Made by a program: the position numbers and the translations under genes
Notes under the pieces: generated by a model
Told to the model about the DNA's origin: nothing
Seen by the model: only the letters and a program-made list of their open reading frames with translations
Databases searched by the model: none
Shown here: positions 29,445 to 38,951 of the stretch, piece by piece
Numbering within the stretch: position 1 is the stretch's first letter
How the letters are laid out: each line of letters starts with the position of its first letter
NCBI RefSeq assembly: GCF_003148805.1
Contig: NZ_QGGX01000008.1
Span: forward strand, 1 to 64,000
Length of the DNA: 64,000 nucleotides
From: Aminobacter sp. AP02
GTDB taxonomy: Bacteria > Pseudomonadota > Alphaproteobacteria > Rhizobiales > Rhizobiaceae
Reading direction: 5' to 3'

Positions 29445-29576
29445 ATGAACGACGCACGATCGAATTGCCTCTTCAGTTGCCTAGCCCCGAACGGAAGCGG
29501 CACGGCACCACAGCTGAAGGCAAGCCTTAAGCTGCCGGTCACCTCGCAAGCCAGCCTGCATCGCCGCGACTTGTGA
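29445..29576 (+). CDS. Possible 43-residue small protein
   Basis: A short frame starting MNDARSNCLFSCLAPNGSG. The ATG follows TTTTTGGAG with good spacing, and the 3' end overlaps the end of the convergent membrane-protein gene by 38 bp. No membrane segment or family is recognised. The ribosome site is the only positive evidence. Confidence 0.25.
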   Translation: MNDARSNCLFSCLAPNGSGTAPQLKASLKLPVTSQASLHRRDL

Positions 29577-30621
29577 ACAGCCACCAGCCATATGCCGCTA
29601 TGATGCCGGGGATCAGCAACTCGCGGATCTCCGACAGCTCGTAGCCATCCAACATGCGGTGCCCGCCAAAGACGAAAACGAGTTGGGAAACGGGCAGCAG
29701 GATCGCCATCATCAGCCCGGCGACGCGGGGAGCTGGCCGCTCATGCCGAAGTTCCGCGGCCAGCAATATGGCGATCAGCAGCCCCATGAAGAACCAGACC
29801 TGATACGGTACGACGTTCCATTCCTCGTAGAGAAAGCCGGTCAGTGGCAGGCTTGCCAGTGCGAGGAGCTTGGGCGGAACGAAACTTTCCACCTGCTTCC
29901 ACCAACCGCCAACCCTGGCGGGCCAGAACGCCGGCAAGGCGACGAAGAACAGGAACGCGGCCGAATAATAGGCGGCTTCGAATTTGTAGGTCGCGAAGTT
30001 GTGTAGGTTCGTCTCGTCCTGGGCGTTGCCTTCGAACATCGGCCCGGCCGACCAGCCGATCCAATGCTGGCCCCACGACATTTCCTCCATCAAAATGAGG
30101 AACGTGACGACAAACATCCCTGCAAAGATCACCGGCACCGGCAGACCGAAAACCCTCGCCCGCTCGCGGCGCGCACGCCACCCGGCAGCACCGAGGCCAG
30201 CAAGCGCGATCAGGAACACCAACTCCGTCAGATTGCTGACCGGCCCCCCTTCCCGCACAGTATCGAACAGCACTTGCGGAGCCAGAACGACGCTTGCAGC
30301 GGCAAGCAGCAACAGCCCGCCCATCACATAAACCACCGCAAGCAATCCCGATTGGTTTTCCAATGGGCGGGCGTTCGACGGATGGGGCCTCAAGCCGAGG
30401 ACAGGCAGGCAAGCCGCAACGAACGTTACCACAGGCCTGACCAAGCCAAACATCGTCCAGTCCACCCTGTCTTTTTCGAGCAGGTCGCGGTCATGGACGA
30501 CAGCATCATATGTCACCAGGCACAGAAGAGCGACAATTGCAGTACCGATCATTCCGAATCGCGCCGGCAATGAGGAAGGTGTCTGTGCCTGGTGTGAGTT
30601 GATAGGTGCTAATTCTGACAC
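29539..30621 (-). CDS. Multi-pass membrane protein of unknown function
   Basis: 360 residues with about nine hydrophobic helices and no recognised domain. The C-terminal half carries a repeated pattern of aromatic and acidic residues between helices (LMEEMSWGQHWIGWSAG, then TNLHNFATYKFEAAYYS) that may be a conserved functional loop. A GTG at 30621 with AAAGGA 8 bp upstream is the best start, with an A/T-rich promoter-like stretch directly beyond. The frame stays open for another 101 codons, but these run antisense to the start of the DUF72 gene and look non-coding. It is convergent with a possible small frame. Confidence 0.7.
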   Translation of the reverse strand: MSELAPINSHQAQTPSSLPARFGMIGTAIVALLCLVTYDAVVHDRDLLEKDRVDWTMFGLVRPVVTFVAACLPVLGLRPHPSNARPLENQSGLLAVVYVMGGLLLLAAASVVLAPQVLFDTVREGGPVSNLTELVFLIALAGLGAAGWRARRERARVFGLPVPVIFAGMFVVTFLILMEEMSWGQHWIGWSAGPMFEGNAQDETNLHNFATYKFEAAYYSAAFLFFVALPAFWPARVGGWWKQVESFVPPKLLALASLPLTGFLYEEWNVVPYQVWFFMGLLIAILLAAELRHERPAPRVAGLMMAILLPVSQLVFVFGGHRMLDGYELSEIRELLIPGIIAAYGWWLFTSRGDAGWLAR

Positions 30622-30865
30622 TGAGACTATCCTTTGCGCCAAATTGATATTTATAAAATACTTATCATACAGCGCAATACAAATGGTAAAACTTCCGGCA
30701 AGAGTTTGACTTACCTGAACGTGCGGCGTGCGAGCGATCGCATCCGGCGAGTGCGCCAATTTTGTCAGTATGATATTCCCAAGCACAACTGCATCTGTGA
30801 CCTGGGTTGCGACTTCGGTTAGTAATGGCCCGACATGGGGCCACATATTCGCAGGGATGGTAGCG
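30622..30865. other. Divergent promoter region
   Basis: A/T-rich sequence (TTGATATTTATAAAATACTT on the plus strand near 30645) between the membrane-protein gene and the DUF72 gene. It is the most A/T-rich short stretch in this part of the window and likely holds promoters for both genes. Confidence 0.45.
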
Positions 30866-31666
30866 ATGACCGGAAAGATTCGTGCAGGCATGGGCGGCTG
30901 GACGTTCGAGCCGTGGGAAGGCACCTTCTATCCCGAAAAACTGGCCAAGACGAAACAGCTGCAGTTCGCCGCACAGCAAGTTCCGACCATCGAGGTCAAC
31001 GGCACATACTACTCAGGCTTCAAGGAGCCCACGTTCCTGAAATGGGCGAGCGAGGCTCCCGACGGCTTCGTATTCACCCTCAAGGGCAACCGCTTCGTCA
31101 CCAATCGCCGCATCCTCGCGGAAGCCGGCGAGTCGATTACGCGCTTCGTTACCCAGGGCATCACGGCCCTTGGCGAAAAGCTTGGGCCCATCCTGTGGCA
31201 GTTCGCGCCGACCAAGAAATTCGACGCGGACGATTTCGAAGCCTTCCTCAAACTCCTGCCGGAAAAGCAGGACGGCGTGAAATTGCGCCATGCGGTTGAG
31301 GTGCGCCATGACTCCTTCGTCGTCCCGGAATTCGTCGCCCTGGCCCGGAAGCACGATGTCGCCATCGTTTATGCCGACCACGCCAAATATCCTGCGATAG
31401 CGGATGTGACGGGGGATTTCGTCTATGTCCGGCTGCAGACGGGCAGCGATGAAAATCACGACTGCTACACGCCGAGGGCACTCGACGAATGGACCGAGCG
31501 GGCAAAAGTCTGGTCTGCCGGCGGCACACCCGCCGACCAGCCCCGCGCCGATCCCAACACCGAGGCGCCAGCCAAGCCGCGCGACGTCTTTGTCTACTTC
31601 ATAACCGAAGGCAAGACGCGTGCGCCGTTCGGCGCCATGGCGTTGATGAAGCGGATCAACGGTTAG
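30866..31666 (+). CDS. DUF72-family protein
   Basis: 266 residues of the TIM-barrel-like DUF72 family. It starts with IRAGMGGWTFEPWEGTFYP and includes VNGTYYSGFKEPTFLKWA, GPILWQFAPTKKFD and the C-terminal DVFVYFITEGKTRAPFGA. The function of the family is unknown, although it is widespread. The ATG at 30866 has AGGG 8 bp upstream; an ATG three codons earlier is possible, and the longer upstream frame is not supported. Confidence 0.88.
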   Translation: MTGKIRAGMGGWTFEPWEGTFYPEKLAKTKQLQFAAQQVPTIEVNGTYYSGFKEPTFLKWASEAPDGFVFTLKGNRFVTNRRILAEAGESITRFVTQGITALGEKLGPILWQFAPTKKFDADDFEAFLKLLPEKQDGVKLRHAVEVRHDSFVVPEFVALARKHDVAIVYADHAKYPAIADVTGDFVYVRLQTGSDENHDCYTPRALDEWTERAKVWSAGGTPADQPRADPNTEAPAKPRDVFVYFITEGKTRAPFGAMALMKRING

Positions 31667-31764
31667 ATGTCGAAGTGCCAATTGTAGCGGCGGCGTAGCC
31701 GGACCGGCAACGCGTGCGGACCGCGGGCTCGTTGCGCCCGAACGAACGGTCGCGCAATTTCCGT

Positions 31765-33534
31765 TCAAGAGGGCTTGATGCTGGCCATCTTGCCCTTGAG
31801 CCACGCAGCACCGATCGCTTCACGGAGTTCCTTGTCAGTTATCGGCTTGTGCAGGATGAGGCTGCCGCTGGCGCTCACTTCCTGCAGGCGCGACGGCGAG
31901 GTGTCACCGGTAACAATGATGGCGGGGACCGCGCGGCCAAGATATGCGCAAAGCGCCTCGATTGCCTCAACGCCGGTGGCGCCATCTGCAAGGCGGTAGT
32001 CGGAGATGATGAGGTCGACCGCGACCTTGGCGCTCGCGTCTGCGTGCGAATAGGTTCTTTCCACCTCGGCGACGGACCGGCCTGCGTAGACCCGATGGCC
32101 GTCAAGCTCGAGCAAGATAGCCATCGCCTCGAGAATATCGCCCTCGTCTTCCACGACCATGATGCCCGCACTGCCTACTTCGGGCAGCGCCTCAACGTTG
32201 CACTCCGGCACCTTGGCCGTGCGAACTATCGGCACCGCGACCGAAAACATCGAGCCACGCCCGGGCGTCGAACTGAGCTTAAGCGGGTGCCTCAATAGCT
32301 CGGCCGTGCGACGGACAATGGCGAGGCCGAGCCCCAGGCCCTGCGTGCGGTCCCGCGCCGGGTTCTGCAACTGTACGAACTCCTCGAAAATCGCCGCTTG
32401 CTGATCGGCGGGAATACCAGGACCAGTGTCCCACACCTGGATCTCCACGACATCGCCACGCTTGCGGCAACCGAGCAGAACGCCGCCTTCCTTGGTGTAG
32501 CGGAACGCATTGGTCAGCAGGTTGTTGAGAATGCGCCTGAGCATCATCGGGTCGCTTTCGACCTCAAGGTCGCTATCGACCACTCGCCAGCTCAAGCCCC
32601 GCTGACTTGCCTCGGCGGCGAACTCGTCGCGAAAATCGCGGAAAAGCTCGCGCATTCCCACCGTTTCCCTGGCAACCGTGACGATGCCCGCATCGAGCTT
32701 TGAGATGTCGAGCAGCGCGTTCAAAAGGCCGCTCAGGTTGCCGATGATCAATTTCGCCCTGCCCGCAAGGTCGCGAGCCTGGCCGGAAGGCACGTTGCCG
32801 CGCTGGCCGAGCACGGCGATGGTCGATACCAGCAGGCTCAAGGCATGGATCGGTTGGCGCAGGTCATGGCTCGCCGCCGCCAGAAAGCGTGTCTTTGCGC
32901 GGTCCGCGCTCTGCGCCCGGTCGCGTTCTTCCTGCAGGTGCTCGACAAGCCTTTCGTTTTCCAGTCGCAGGCTGATTGTCTCGCGCAGCATGCGGTAGGT
33001 GATGCGGCAATAGTAGAAATTAATCACCACAAGCGACACTAGTAGGAACAGGAAGCCACCTGATATCGCGCTCCCGCTGGTGATAACGCGTGCGGCGACC
33101 GGCAAGACTGTGGCGAGAATCGAGCCCATGAGAGCCGGCGGAAAGGCCGACAACGATGGCACCGTGCCGCAGACCAGGCCAGTCAGCACGACAACTGTGA
33201 ATGAAAGCAGAAGCGGCGCTTCGGGCATGAATCCAACCCAGCCGAATACGCCCCACAGCAGGCCCGAAACCCAGGAAAATGCCGCCGCAAGCCACGCCCA
33301 CCGCAAGATTGACACCGCATCCCGAGTGCGGCTGAAAAAGCGGCGTGAAGCGAATACCCGAATGGCTGTCAGCAGATACAGGGCGCCGAGCCACGCGGCC
33401 AGCCAGGTCGCGGAGATGCCGTCGCTCAGAACATAGACGGCAGCGAGCGAAATAACGATGTTTGAAATGACCACGCCATAGGAGTTGCGATACAGAAGCT
33501 CAACAAGAGCCTGTCGTATCTTGTCTTCCTGCAT
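31765..33534 (-). CDS. Hybrid sensor histidine kinase with C-terminal receiver
   Basis: 589 residues. The N-terminal half has about six membrane helices (about 20-210) with no known sensor fold. A coiled coil (LENERLVEHLQEERDRA) is followed by the kinase core: phospho-His in AASHDLRQPIHALSLL and ATP-binding motifs in LTNAFRYT, DTGPGIP and GLGLGLAI. The receiver (about 465-585) has VVEDEGD, the phospho-Asp in ISDYRLAD and the Lys in LHKPIT. The ATG at 33534 has GGAGGA 5 bp upstream; a much longer open frame runs antisense to the divergent regulator and is rejected. It is divergent from a NarL-type regulator, its likely partner. Confidence 0.9.
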   Translation of the reverse strand: MQEDKIRQALVELLYRNSYGVVISNIVISLAAVYVLSDGISATWLAAWLGALYLLTAIRVFASRRFFSRTRDAVSILRWAWLAAAFSWVSGLLWGVFGWVGFMPEAPLLLSFTVVVLTGLVCGTVPSLSAFPPALMGSILATVLPVAARVITSGSAISGGFLFLLVSLVVINFYYCRITYRMLRETISLRLENERLVEHLQEERDRAQSADRAKTRFLAAASHDLRQPIHALSLLVSTIAVLGQRGNVPSGQARDLAGRAKLIIGNLSGLLNALLDISKLDAGIVTVARETVGMRELFRDFRDEFAAEASQRGLSWRVVDSDLEVESDPMMLRRILNNLLTNAFRYTKEGGVLLGCRKRGDVVEIQVWDTGPGIPADQQAAIFEEFVQLQNPARDRTQGLGLGLAIVRRTAELLRHPLKLSSTPGRGSMFSVAVPIVRTAKVPECNVEALPEVGSAGIMVVEDEGDILEAMAILLELDGHRVYAGRSVAEVERTYSHADASAKVAVDLIISDYRLADGATGVEAIEALCAYLGRAVPAIIVTGDTSPSRLQEVSASGSLILHKPITDKELREAIGAAWLKGKMASIKPS

Positions 33535-33652
33535 CGCATTCCTCCAAAGTCGGACGAAAGTTGTGCGAGCCACCCTTCCCGCCGACGGTTGATTAGCGGA
33601 AACTTGTTTCTCATAAGTTCGCAATAGACGGGCAGCTTCCGCCGCTACATGA

Positions 33653-34321
33653 ATGGACCAGATGAATCGAAAGCTCACCTTCATCCTTGCTGATGACCAC
33701 GCCATTGTGCGCGAGGGGCTGAAGCTTCTCATCTCCGCAATGGAAAACATGTCGGTCGTCGGCGAAGCAGCCGATGGCGAAGCCCTGTTGGGGCTTGTTC
33801 GCTCCGTTCGCGCGGATTTTTTGATCCTCGATCTCGGCATGCCCGGCGTTGCCGGCATCCAATTTATTGCCGACATCGGCGAATTCGCGCCTCGCCTGAA
33901 GATCGTTGTCCTCACTGCCAATATCGAACCGCGGACGGTGCGAGCCACGCTCGAAGCCGGCGCCAGCGCCTATCTGACCAAGGACGGCGATCCCGAGGAA
34001 CTCGCCGAGGCCATAGCTGCGGTCAGAAGCGGGAGCACTTATCTGGCACGCACCGTTCGGTTCGCGATCACCGAACCGAACCGAAACAGCAGGCCACACG
34101 CCGCGCAGGATATCCTTTCTCCGGTACCGTTGACACGGCGGGAACGAGAGATCCTTGCGCTGGTGGCGCAGGGACTGACGGCGCGCGAGACCGCCGAACG
34201 GCTGGGCATCAGCCCGCTGACCGCTCGCAAGCACCGGGAAAACCTGATGGGTAAGCTCAATCTTCACAGTGCCGCCGAACTGACCGCCTACGCGGTTCGC
34301 CTTGGATTGCCCACGGCGTGA
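33653..34321 (+). CDS. NarL/LuxR-type response regulator
   Basis: 222 residues. The N-terminal receiver (about 8-125) has ADDHAIVREGL, the phospho-Asp in FLILDLGMPGV and the Lys in YLTKDGD. The C-terminal LuxR-type helix-turn-helix (about 155-215) has LTRREREILALVAQGLTARE and SPLTARKHRENLMGKL. It is 118 bp divergent from the hybrid kinase and is presumably phosphorylated by it. Translation may start at the ATG at 33653 or at the Met three codons later. Confidence 0.92.
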   Translation: MDQMNRKLTFILADDHAIVREGLKLLISAMENMSVVGEAADGEALLGLVRSVRADFLILDLGMPGVAGIQFIADIGEFAPRLKIVVLTANIEPRTVRATLEAGASAYLTKDGDPEELAEAIAAVRSGSTYLARTVRFAITEPNRNSRPHAAQDILSPVPLTRREREILALVAQGLTARETAERLGISPLTARKHRENLMGKLNLHSAAELTAYAVRLGLPTA

Positions 34322-34486
34322 CAGCCGGGAACTGTTTCCGCGGCTTCGAGCTGGCGGAAAGGTCTGCTTAACCATCGCCAGACTAGCCAAGCCCGAGTGC
34401 GAGCCAAATACGGCATCTGCCGTATGTTCTCTTCCCAAGGCACCGCCTACTCCTCACCGCGATTGCATCATCCGGGAGGAGGCATC
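34322..34486. other. Intergenic region upstream of the LysE-type gene
   Basis: Contains the perfect dyad at 34408-34425 and the ribosome site of the exporter gene. No gene is seen. Confidence 0.4.
34408..34425. promoter_or_regulatory. 18-bp inverted repeat, candidate operator
   Basis: ATACGGCA-TC-TGCCGTAT: two perfect 8-bp arms with a 2-bp spacer, 61 bp before the LysE-type start codon. The spacing is too tight for a terminator loop, so a dimeric repressor or activator site is more likely. Confidence 0.5.
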
Positions 34487-35104
34487 ATGCCGTCGCTGGA
34501 ACTGTGGGTGCCGTTTGCCGTTGCAACGCTTGCCTTCGCTTGCATGCCTGGACCAGCGATACTTTACATGACCGCCCAGACCGTCGCCCTTGGCCGCAGG
34601 GCTGGATTGATGGCAGCGCTTGGCGTCCACGTTGGCTGCTATGCCCACATCATCGCCGCCACCATTGGCCTCGCCTCGCTGATCGAACAAGCGCCAACGT
34701 TTTTTGCCGCAATCAAATTCGCTGGCGCCGCCTATCTGGTCTGGCTCGGCCTCTCCATGTTCCTTGGCTGGACCAAGACCGGAGACAAAGCCGTAAATCC
34801 AGCCTCGAGCACATTGCGCGACAGCGTCGTGGTCGAGGTCCTCAATCCGAAGACCGCGCTTTTCTTCCTGACCTTCCTGCCGCAATTCGTGGACCCTGCA
34901 GCCGCCGCTCCGGTTTGGCTGCAGTTCCTCATGCTTGGCGTTTTCGTCAATCTGGTCTTTTCGATCGCCGATTTGGCGGCGGTCGTCATCGCCTCGTTCA
35001 CCCTTGCCCGGTTTTCAGCAGGCAAAGCAGGATGGATCGTCCCCAAGACCTGCGGTTCGATCCTCGTCGGTCTTGGAGTGGCGCTCGTCAGCCATCAGAT
35101 TTGA
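34487..35104 (+). CDS. LysE/RhtB-family amino-acid exporter
   Basis: 205 residues with about six helices and the family N-terminus LWVPFAVATLAFACMPGPAI. LNPKTALFFLTFLPQFVDP follows in the middle. LysE/RhtB proteins export amino acids or related small molecules; the substrate is unknown. The ATG at 34487 has a very strong GGGAGGAGG site, so the 30-codon upstream extension is rejected. Confidence 0.9.
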   Translation: MPSLELWVPFAVATLAFACMPGPAILYMTAQTVALGRRAGLMAALGVHVGCYAHIIAATIGLASLIEQAPTFFAAIKFAGAAYLVWLGLSMFLGWTKTGDKAVNPASSTLRDSVVVEVLNPKTALFFLTFLPQFVDPAAAAPVWLQFLMLGVFVNLVFSIADLAAVVIASFTLARFSAGKAGWIVPKTCGSILVGLGVALVSHQI

Positions 35105-35171
35105 CGGAAGCTCTCTTTTAGTTCACCGACCACGAAATATGACAAGGGCGGGCAATGGATAGACGTGCGAC

Positions 35172-36680
35172 CTACTGGCCTAAGGTTCCAAGCACATCCC
35201 GCAGCGCCAGCGGCAGGTCCTCGGCGATCAGCCCAGGCCCAAAGCGCCGCGCCGCCTCGGCGTGCATCCACACCGCAGCGCATGCCGCCTCGAAGGGTGG
35301 CATGGCTTGCGCGATGAGGGCCGCAACGATGCCCGACAGCACGTCGCCCGAGCCGGCGGTCGCCAGATGCGGCGTGCCGTTGGTATTGATCGCCGCCCGA
35401 CCGTCCGACGCTGCAATCACCGTGTCCGGCCCTTTGTAGACAATTGTCGCAATGGCACGCCTGGCTGCCGCTCGCGCCCGCTCCAGCTTCGACAGCGTGC
35501 CGTCTGCCGCAATGTCGGGAAACAGGCGCCCGAACTCGCCGTGATGTGGCGTCAGCACCAGCGCCGGCGCACTCGACCGCTTCGCCGCCTCGAAAAAGGC
35601 CGCACGCTGATGCGCAAGCGAGGTGATGCCGTCGGCATCGAGCACGAGCGCGCCAAATCGTCCGTCGGCGACCGACATCAGTTCGACAGCGAAACGCCCG
35701 ATCTCAGGCTCGGGTCCGAGGCCAGGGCCATAGACCAGAACCTCGGGCTTGCGCGCGCCCAGAAAGGCCAGTGCGTCCGCGAGCGTGTCCGAGCGCCTCA
35801 GGATGATCGAAGTAAGATGTGCGGCGTTGGCGGCCAATGACGCGCTTGGTGACAGCACCGTCACCGCCCCCGCCCCAGCCCGGGCCGCAGCCATGGCGGA
35901 CAGGCGCGCAGCACCGGTTGCCGACGGACCGCCGGAAAAAACACCGACATGGCCGCGACTGTACTTATGGGCATCACTGGCCGGCGCCGGAAACAGCTGT
36001 CGCCACCACGCTGGGTCGTTTTCAAGGCATTGTGTGCCCGTGGCGATAACTGTGGGATCGGCAATACCGATATCGGCGACGACGATCTCGCCGCAATGCG
36101 CCCGCCCCGGAAAGAGCAGGTGTCCCGGCTTCTTGCGGGCAAAAGTCACGGTCAAGGCGGCCTTGAACGCATCGCCAAGCACTTCGCCCGACGCGCCCGA
36201 CACACCCGACGGCAGGTCGACCGCGACAACGGGCACGCCAGTCTCCACCGTCTGCGCGATCACTGCAAGAACCTCGTCCGCCAACGGCTTGGACAAGCCT
36301 GCCCCGTAAAGCGCGTCGACCACCACTGAGCCTGTTTCGGGTGCGAAAGCCGCCAACGCCTGAACCTCGACTGGACATTCGGCGGCAGCAAGTGCTCCAT
36401 CGCTGCCGGCGCGTGGGTCGCCTGTGGCGAAAATCCTGACGTCGACACCGCTCTCGGCTAGCAGGCGCGCAACGACATAGCCGTCGCCGCCATTGTTGCC
36501 TGGCCCGCAAAGCACATGCACCGGTGCAGCCCCGCCGAAGCGCGCAAGGATGACATCGGCGATGGCCCCGCCAGCCCGTCGCATCAGGCCAATTCCGTCC
36601 ACTGGCCCGGCAGCGATCGTCAAGCGGTCTGCCTCGGCCATCTCGCTTGGGGTCAGCAGTTCAAACGCCATGACGGTCAT
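35172..36680 (-). CDS. nnr: Bifunctional NAD(P)H-hydrate epimerase/dehydratase
   Basis: 502 residues. The N-terminal YjeF epimerase domain (about 1-215) has VLCGPGNNGGDGYVVARLL. The C-terminal ADP-dependent dehydratase (about 230-495) has FSGGPSATGAARLSAMAA, LTPHHGEFGRL and the catalytic loop TAGSGDVLSGIVAALIAQ. Together they repair hydrated NAD(P)H, a damage product. The gene reads away from glnB. Confidence 0.95.
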   Translation of the reverse strand: MTVMAFELLTPSEMAEADRLTIAAGPVDGIGLMRRAGGAIADVILARFGGAAPVHVLCGPGNNGGDGYVVARLLAESGVDVRIFATGDPRAGSDGALAAAECPVEVQALAAFAPETGSVVVDALYGAGLSKPLADEVLAVIAQTVETGVPVVAVDLPSGVSGASGEVLGDAFKAALTVTFARKKPGHLLFPGRAHCGEIVVADIGIADPTVIATGTQCLENDPAWWRQLFPAPASDAHKYSRGHVGVFSGGPSATGAARLSAMAAARAGAGAVTVLSPSASLAANAAHLTSIILRRSDTLADALAFLGARKPEVLVYGPGLGPEPEIGRFAVELMSVADGRFGALVLDADGITSLAHQRAAFFEAAKRSSAPALVLTPHHGEFGRLFPDIAADGTLSKLERARAAARRAIATIVYKGPDTVIAASDGRAAINTNGTPHLATAGSGDVLSGIVAALIAQAMPPFEAACAAVWMHAEAARRFGPGLIAEDLPLALRDVLGTLGQ

Positions 36681-37337
<657 letters not shown>

Positions 37338-37381
37338 CCTCGATACATTCTCGTTCAAACGTCATCACACAGGGAAACATC

Positions 37382-38791
37382 ATGACGACAGCCAAAGACA
37401 TCATGAAGCAGATCAAGGACAACGACGTGAAGTTCGTTGACCTGCGCTTCACCGACCCGAAGGGCAAGCTCCAGCACGTCACCATGGACATCGCTGAAGT
37501 CGAGGAAGAAATGTTCGCCGACGGCGTCATGTTCGATGGATCGTCGATCGCCGGCTGGAAGGCCATCAACGAGTCCGACATGGTGCTGATGCCCGACATG
37601 GACACTGTCCATATGGACCCGTTCTTCGCCCAGTCGACGATGGTCATCCTGTGCGACATCCTCGACCCGGTTTCGGGCGAAGCCTACAACCGCGACCCGC
37701 GCGGCATCGCCAAGAAGGCAGAAGCCTACCTCAAGGCCGAAGGGATCGGAGATACCGTCTATGTCGGTCCTGAAGCCGAGTTCTTCGTCTTTGACGACGT
37801 CAAGTACAAGGCCGACCCCTACAACACCGGCTTCAAGCTCGACTCGACCGAATTGCCGTCGAACGACGATACCGACTATGAAACCGGCAACCTCGGCCAC
37901 CGTCCGCGCGTCAAGGGCGGCTATTTCCCGGTCCCGCCGATCGACAGCTGCCAGGACATGCGCTCCGAAATGCTGACCGTGCTGACCGAAATGGGCGTGC
38001 GCGTGGAAAAGCATCACCACGAGGTGGCGGCCGCCCAGCACGAACTCGGCGTCAAGTTCGACACCCTGGTCCGCAACGCCGACAAGATGCTGATCTACAA
38101 GTATGTGGTTCACCAGGTCGCCAACGCCTATGGCAAGACGGCCACCTTCATGCCCAAGCCGATCTTCGGCGACAATGGCTCGGGCATGCACGTCCACCTG
38201 TCGATCTGGAAGGGTGGCAAGCCGACCTTCGCCGGCAACGAGTACGCCGGCCTGTCGGAGAACTGCCTCTATTTCATCGGCGGCATCATCAAGCATGCCA
38301 AGGCGATCAACGCCTTCACCAACCCGCTGACCAACTCCTACAAGCGCCTGGTGCCGGGCTATGAGGCCCCGGTCCTGCTCGCCTATTCCGCGCGCAACCG
38401 CTCGGCCTCCTGCCGCATTCCGTTCGGCAATTCGCCAAAGTCCAAGCGCGTCGAAGTTCGCTTCCCCGATCCGGGCGCGAACCCCTATCTCGCTTTCGCC
38501 GCCCTGCTGATGGCCGGCCTCGACGGCATCAAGAACAAGATCCACCCCGGCCAGCCGATGGACAAGGATCTCTATGACCTGCCGGCCAAGGAACTCAAGA
38601 AGATCCCGACCGTCTGCGGCAGCCTGCGCGAAGCGCTTCAGAGCCTCGACAAGGATCGCGGCTTCCTGAAGGCCGGCGGTGTGTTCGACGACGACCAGAT
38701 CGACTCGTTCATCGAGCTGAAGATGGCAGAGGTGATGCGCTTCGAAATGACCCCGCACCCGGTCGAATACGACATGTACTACTCGGTGTAG
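37382..38791 (+). CDS. glnA: Glutamine synthetase type I
   Basis: 469 residues, the bacterial GSI-beta length. Motifs are FDGSSIAGW, the active-site block [16 protein letters not shown] and [17 protein letters not shown]. The adenylylation tyrosine lies in [12 protein letters not shown], so regulation by GlnE is expected. It makes glutamine from glutamate and ammonia as a dodecamer. It is the second gene of the glnB-glnA operon, followed by a strong terminator. Confidence 0.98.
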   Translation: MTTAKDIMKQIKDNDVKFVDLRFTDPKGKLQHVTMDIAEVEEEMFADGVMFDGSSIAGWKAINESDMVLMPDMDTVHMDPFFAQSTMVILCDILDPVSGEAYNRDPRGIAKKAEAYLKAEGIGDTVYVGPEAEFFVFDDVKYKADPYNTGFKLDSTELPSNDDTDYETGNLGHRPRVKGGYFPVPPIDSCQDMRSEMLTVLTEMGVRVEKHHHEVAAAQHELGVKFDTLVRNADKMLIYKYVVHQVANAYGKTATFMPKPIFGDNGSGMHVHLSIWKGGKPTFAGNEYAGLSENCLYFIGGIIKHAKAINAFTNPLTNSYKRLVPGYEAPVLLAYSARNRSASCRIPFGNSPKSKRVEVRFPDPGANPYLAFAALLMAGLDGIKNKIHPGQPMDKDLYDLPAKELKKIPTVCGSLREALQSLDKDRGFLKAGGVFDDDQIDSFIELKMAEVMRFEMTPHPVEYDMYYSV

Positions 38792-38808
38792 CACCAGAGA
38801 ATTCGACA

Positions 38809-38846
38809 AAAAGAGGCCCCGGAGCGATCCGGGGCCTCTTTTGTTT
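38809..38846. terminator. Terminator after glnA
   Basis: A 12-bp perfect stem AAGAGGCCCCGG (38811-38822), loop AGCGAT, and CCGGGGCCTCTT (38829-38840), followed by TTGTTT. The A-run on the other side could also let it stop leftward readthrough. Confidence 0.9.
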
Positions 38847-38898
38847 GCGCAGAGGTCGCATCGACGTGGCCCACTGCCCCGGCAACATCCAAGCGTAC

Positions 38899-38931
38899 AA
38901 AAAAAACCCGGGGTCGCCCCGGGTTTTTTCC
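38899..38931. terminator. Terminator after glnII
   Basis: A 13-bp perfect stem AAAAAACCCGGGG (38901-38913), loop TCG, and CCCCGGGTTTTTT (38917-38929), with T-runs on both strands. It ends the leftward glnII transcript and also backs up the glnA terminator. Confidence 0.9.
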
Positions 38932-38951
38932 GAAACACTCGTCTCGAAAGA

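Noticed and set aside
30622-30924. N-terminal 101-codon extension of the unknown membrane protein
   Set aside because: It runs antisense to the DUF72 gene start and through an A/T-rich promoter-like stretch. The GTG at 30621 has a good ribosome site.
33535-33948. 138-codon N-terminal extension of the hybrid kinase
   Set aside because: It is antisense to the response regulator and Ser/Arg-rich, while the ATG at 33534 has a strong GGAGGA site.
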